A DNA stretch of 24,438 nt from Pseudomaricurvus sp965662505. GTDB taxonomy: Bacteria; Pseudomonadota; Gammaproteobacteria; Pseudomonadales; Cellvibrionaceae. Below, in pieces: positions 23,723 through 24,438 of this stretch; the stretch's first letter is position 1, and each line of letters opens with the position of its first letter. Where the stretch lies: positions 1 through 24,438 of the forward strand of contig NZ_CBFIHX010000053.1 of assembly GCF_965662505.1 (NCBI RefSeq). Direction: 5' to 3'. The notes under the pieces were generated by a model. The model did not search any database. It was not told the DNA's origin and saw only the letters and a list, made by a program, of their open reading frames with translations. A program made the translations under genes and the position numbers.

Positions 23723-24438
23723 TGGGTGCCCTCCGTTCTCTGTTATAACCGTGTAGGTCAAATTTTTAGTTCCACTCCCTTCCGGGCTGCAGTTGATAAG
23801 GCCGCAGTCAAGATCATAGGGCATGGAGGTTTAATTAAATAAATTAATTGTAGTTATCATTATTATTGTTGCCGCTTATCGTTACCGGGTTTGCTCAAAA
23901 AGTGCTTATCCGTAGTTTTTGGCGGTCGACAAATGTAAAGCAATTTAAAGATGATGTCTTCTATTGATGCGTGGTATTCATGCCATTTCATGGGAAAACG
24001 TACTATTTGTGCCATTTAAATCTTCAAATTGATCATTTTTAGACAGCTGAAGATGAAGCCGAACTTAAAACAGCATGACAAAAAACAGGTTTAACTTTTT
24101 TGCTTTATGTTCAGCTATCAGGGCAGGGTTATAGCTCCAATAAGTCTGCCCTAATGGCTGCTGCTTTTTATGGCGCAGTCATAACATGATTTATGGGAAG
24201 CTCCCTTGGCCGAACGTCAGAATGCCGACGATTTTTTTGATTTTCCTGAGGAATATTTTTAGAAATAGGAGTGACTAAAGTACTTGCTCTTTTGTTTAGT
24301 TAAATAACTTGGGAGTTGTGTGTTGCGTTATTTAATTAAGTTTACGGGGGTGGCAAGTATTACAAGAGGCTTTGAAATGTTTCAGTAGAAAGAAAAGCTT
24401 ACTAAATTTGAAGTTGAATTAAAGAAACAATTTTTACG
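23723..24438. other. AT-rich noncoding region upstream of pntAA
   Basis: About 700 bases with no convincing gene. It is visibly richer in A and T than the coding regions. Near pntAA is TTAATTAAATAAATTAA (23831-23847), a self-complementary AT stretch that could act as an UP-like or unwinding region. At 24120-24152 AGGGCAG and CTGCCCT form a 7-base-pair hairpin, with a T-rich stretch 12 bases later. At 24296-24339 TTAGTTAAATAAC and GTTATTTAATTAA form 13-base arms with one mismatch around an 18-base loop. The gene to the right lies outside the window. Confidence 0.45.

Noticed and set aside
23723..23824. 34-residue N-terminal extension of PntAA
   Set aside because: The GTG at 23722 has a good ribosome binding site and gives residue numbering identical to E. 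coli PntA at R127, Q132 and D135; the extension has no family resemblance.
24206..24262. An 18-codon frame from TTG encoding an acidic aromatic peptide (MAERQNADDFFDFPEEYF)
   Set aside because: The composition looks protein-like, but it is very short, uses TTG, has only a marginal ribosome site, and no neighbour supports it.

Overview
The window reads as chromosomal DNA of a mid-GC, respiring gammaproteobacterium, probably marine or environmental. This rests on gene content: an rlmG-type rRNA methyltransferase, an azoR-type reductase, trkH, a type II NADH dehydrogenase, a TonB-dependent receptor, and the three-gene form of pntAA-pntAB-pntB. I cannot name the genus. Most genes lie on the minus strand; the plus-strand genes are azoR, a small unknown gene, trkH, the TonB receptor and the mgtC-family gene. 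No phage, insertion sequence, CRISPR array, tRNA or rRNA was seen.

Layout. 1-1791 (-): a GMC-family FAD oxidoreductase, cut by the window edge, carrying a four-cysteine cluster. 2171-3925 (-): a membrane hybrid sensor kinase. 4425-5711 (-): rlmG, flanked on both sides by copies of an intergenic element containing a perfect DnaA box. 5986-7684: a LysR regulator and an FMN azoreductase, transcribed divergently around an inverted-repeat operator candidate. 7961-8332 (+): an unrecognised small protein. 8430-10458 (-): an alpha/beta hydrolase overlapping an M14-type zinc peptidase whose start codon is problematic. 10713-12167 (+): trkH. 12187-13753 (-): a GNAT acetyltransferase, a DUF3465-like and a DUF1232-like protein. 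13885-16724 (-): ndh and a RhlE-type RNA helicase, separated by a terminator. 16844-17380 (-): a DUF3833-like lipoprotein. 17668-19965 (+): a TonB-dependent receptor with a Fur-like box and a clean terminator. 20242-20691 (+): an MgtC/SapB membrane protein behind a leader that may be structured. 20788-23722 (-): the transhydrogenase operon. 23723-24438: AT-rich noncoding DNA.

How the genes relate. Several concern energy and redox balance: Ndh oxidises NADH at the membrane without pumping protons, the proton-translocating transhydrogenase links NADH and NADPH pools, AzoR is an NAD(P)H-dependent flavoprotein reductase, and the GMC enzyme is an FAD oxidoreductase. TrkH and the MgtC-like protein concern ion homeostasis. 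Except for pntAA-pntAB-pntB, the overlapping hydrolase/peptidase pair and the lysR/azoR divergent pair, genes look independently transcribed.

I did not find a convincing new multi-gene system. The observations most worth a second look are small: the duplicated DnaA-box element around rlmG, the possible ATC start of the M14 peptidase, the mgtC leader with a long-range stem and a tiny upstream ORF, several arrays of palindromic half-sites, and the small unrecognised protein at 7961-8332.
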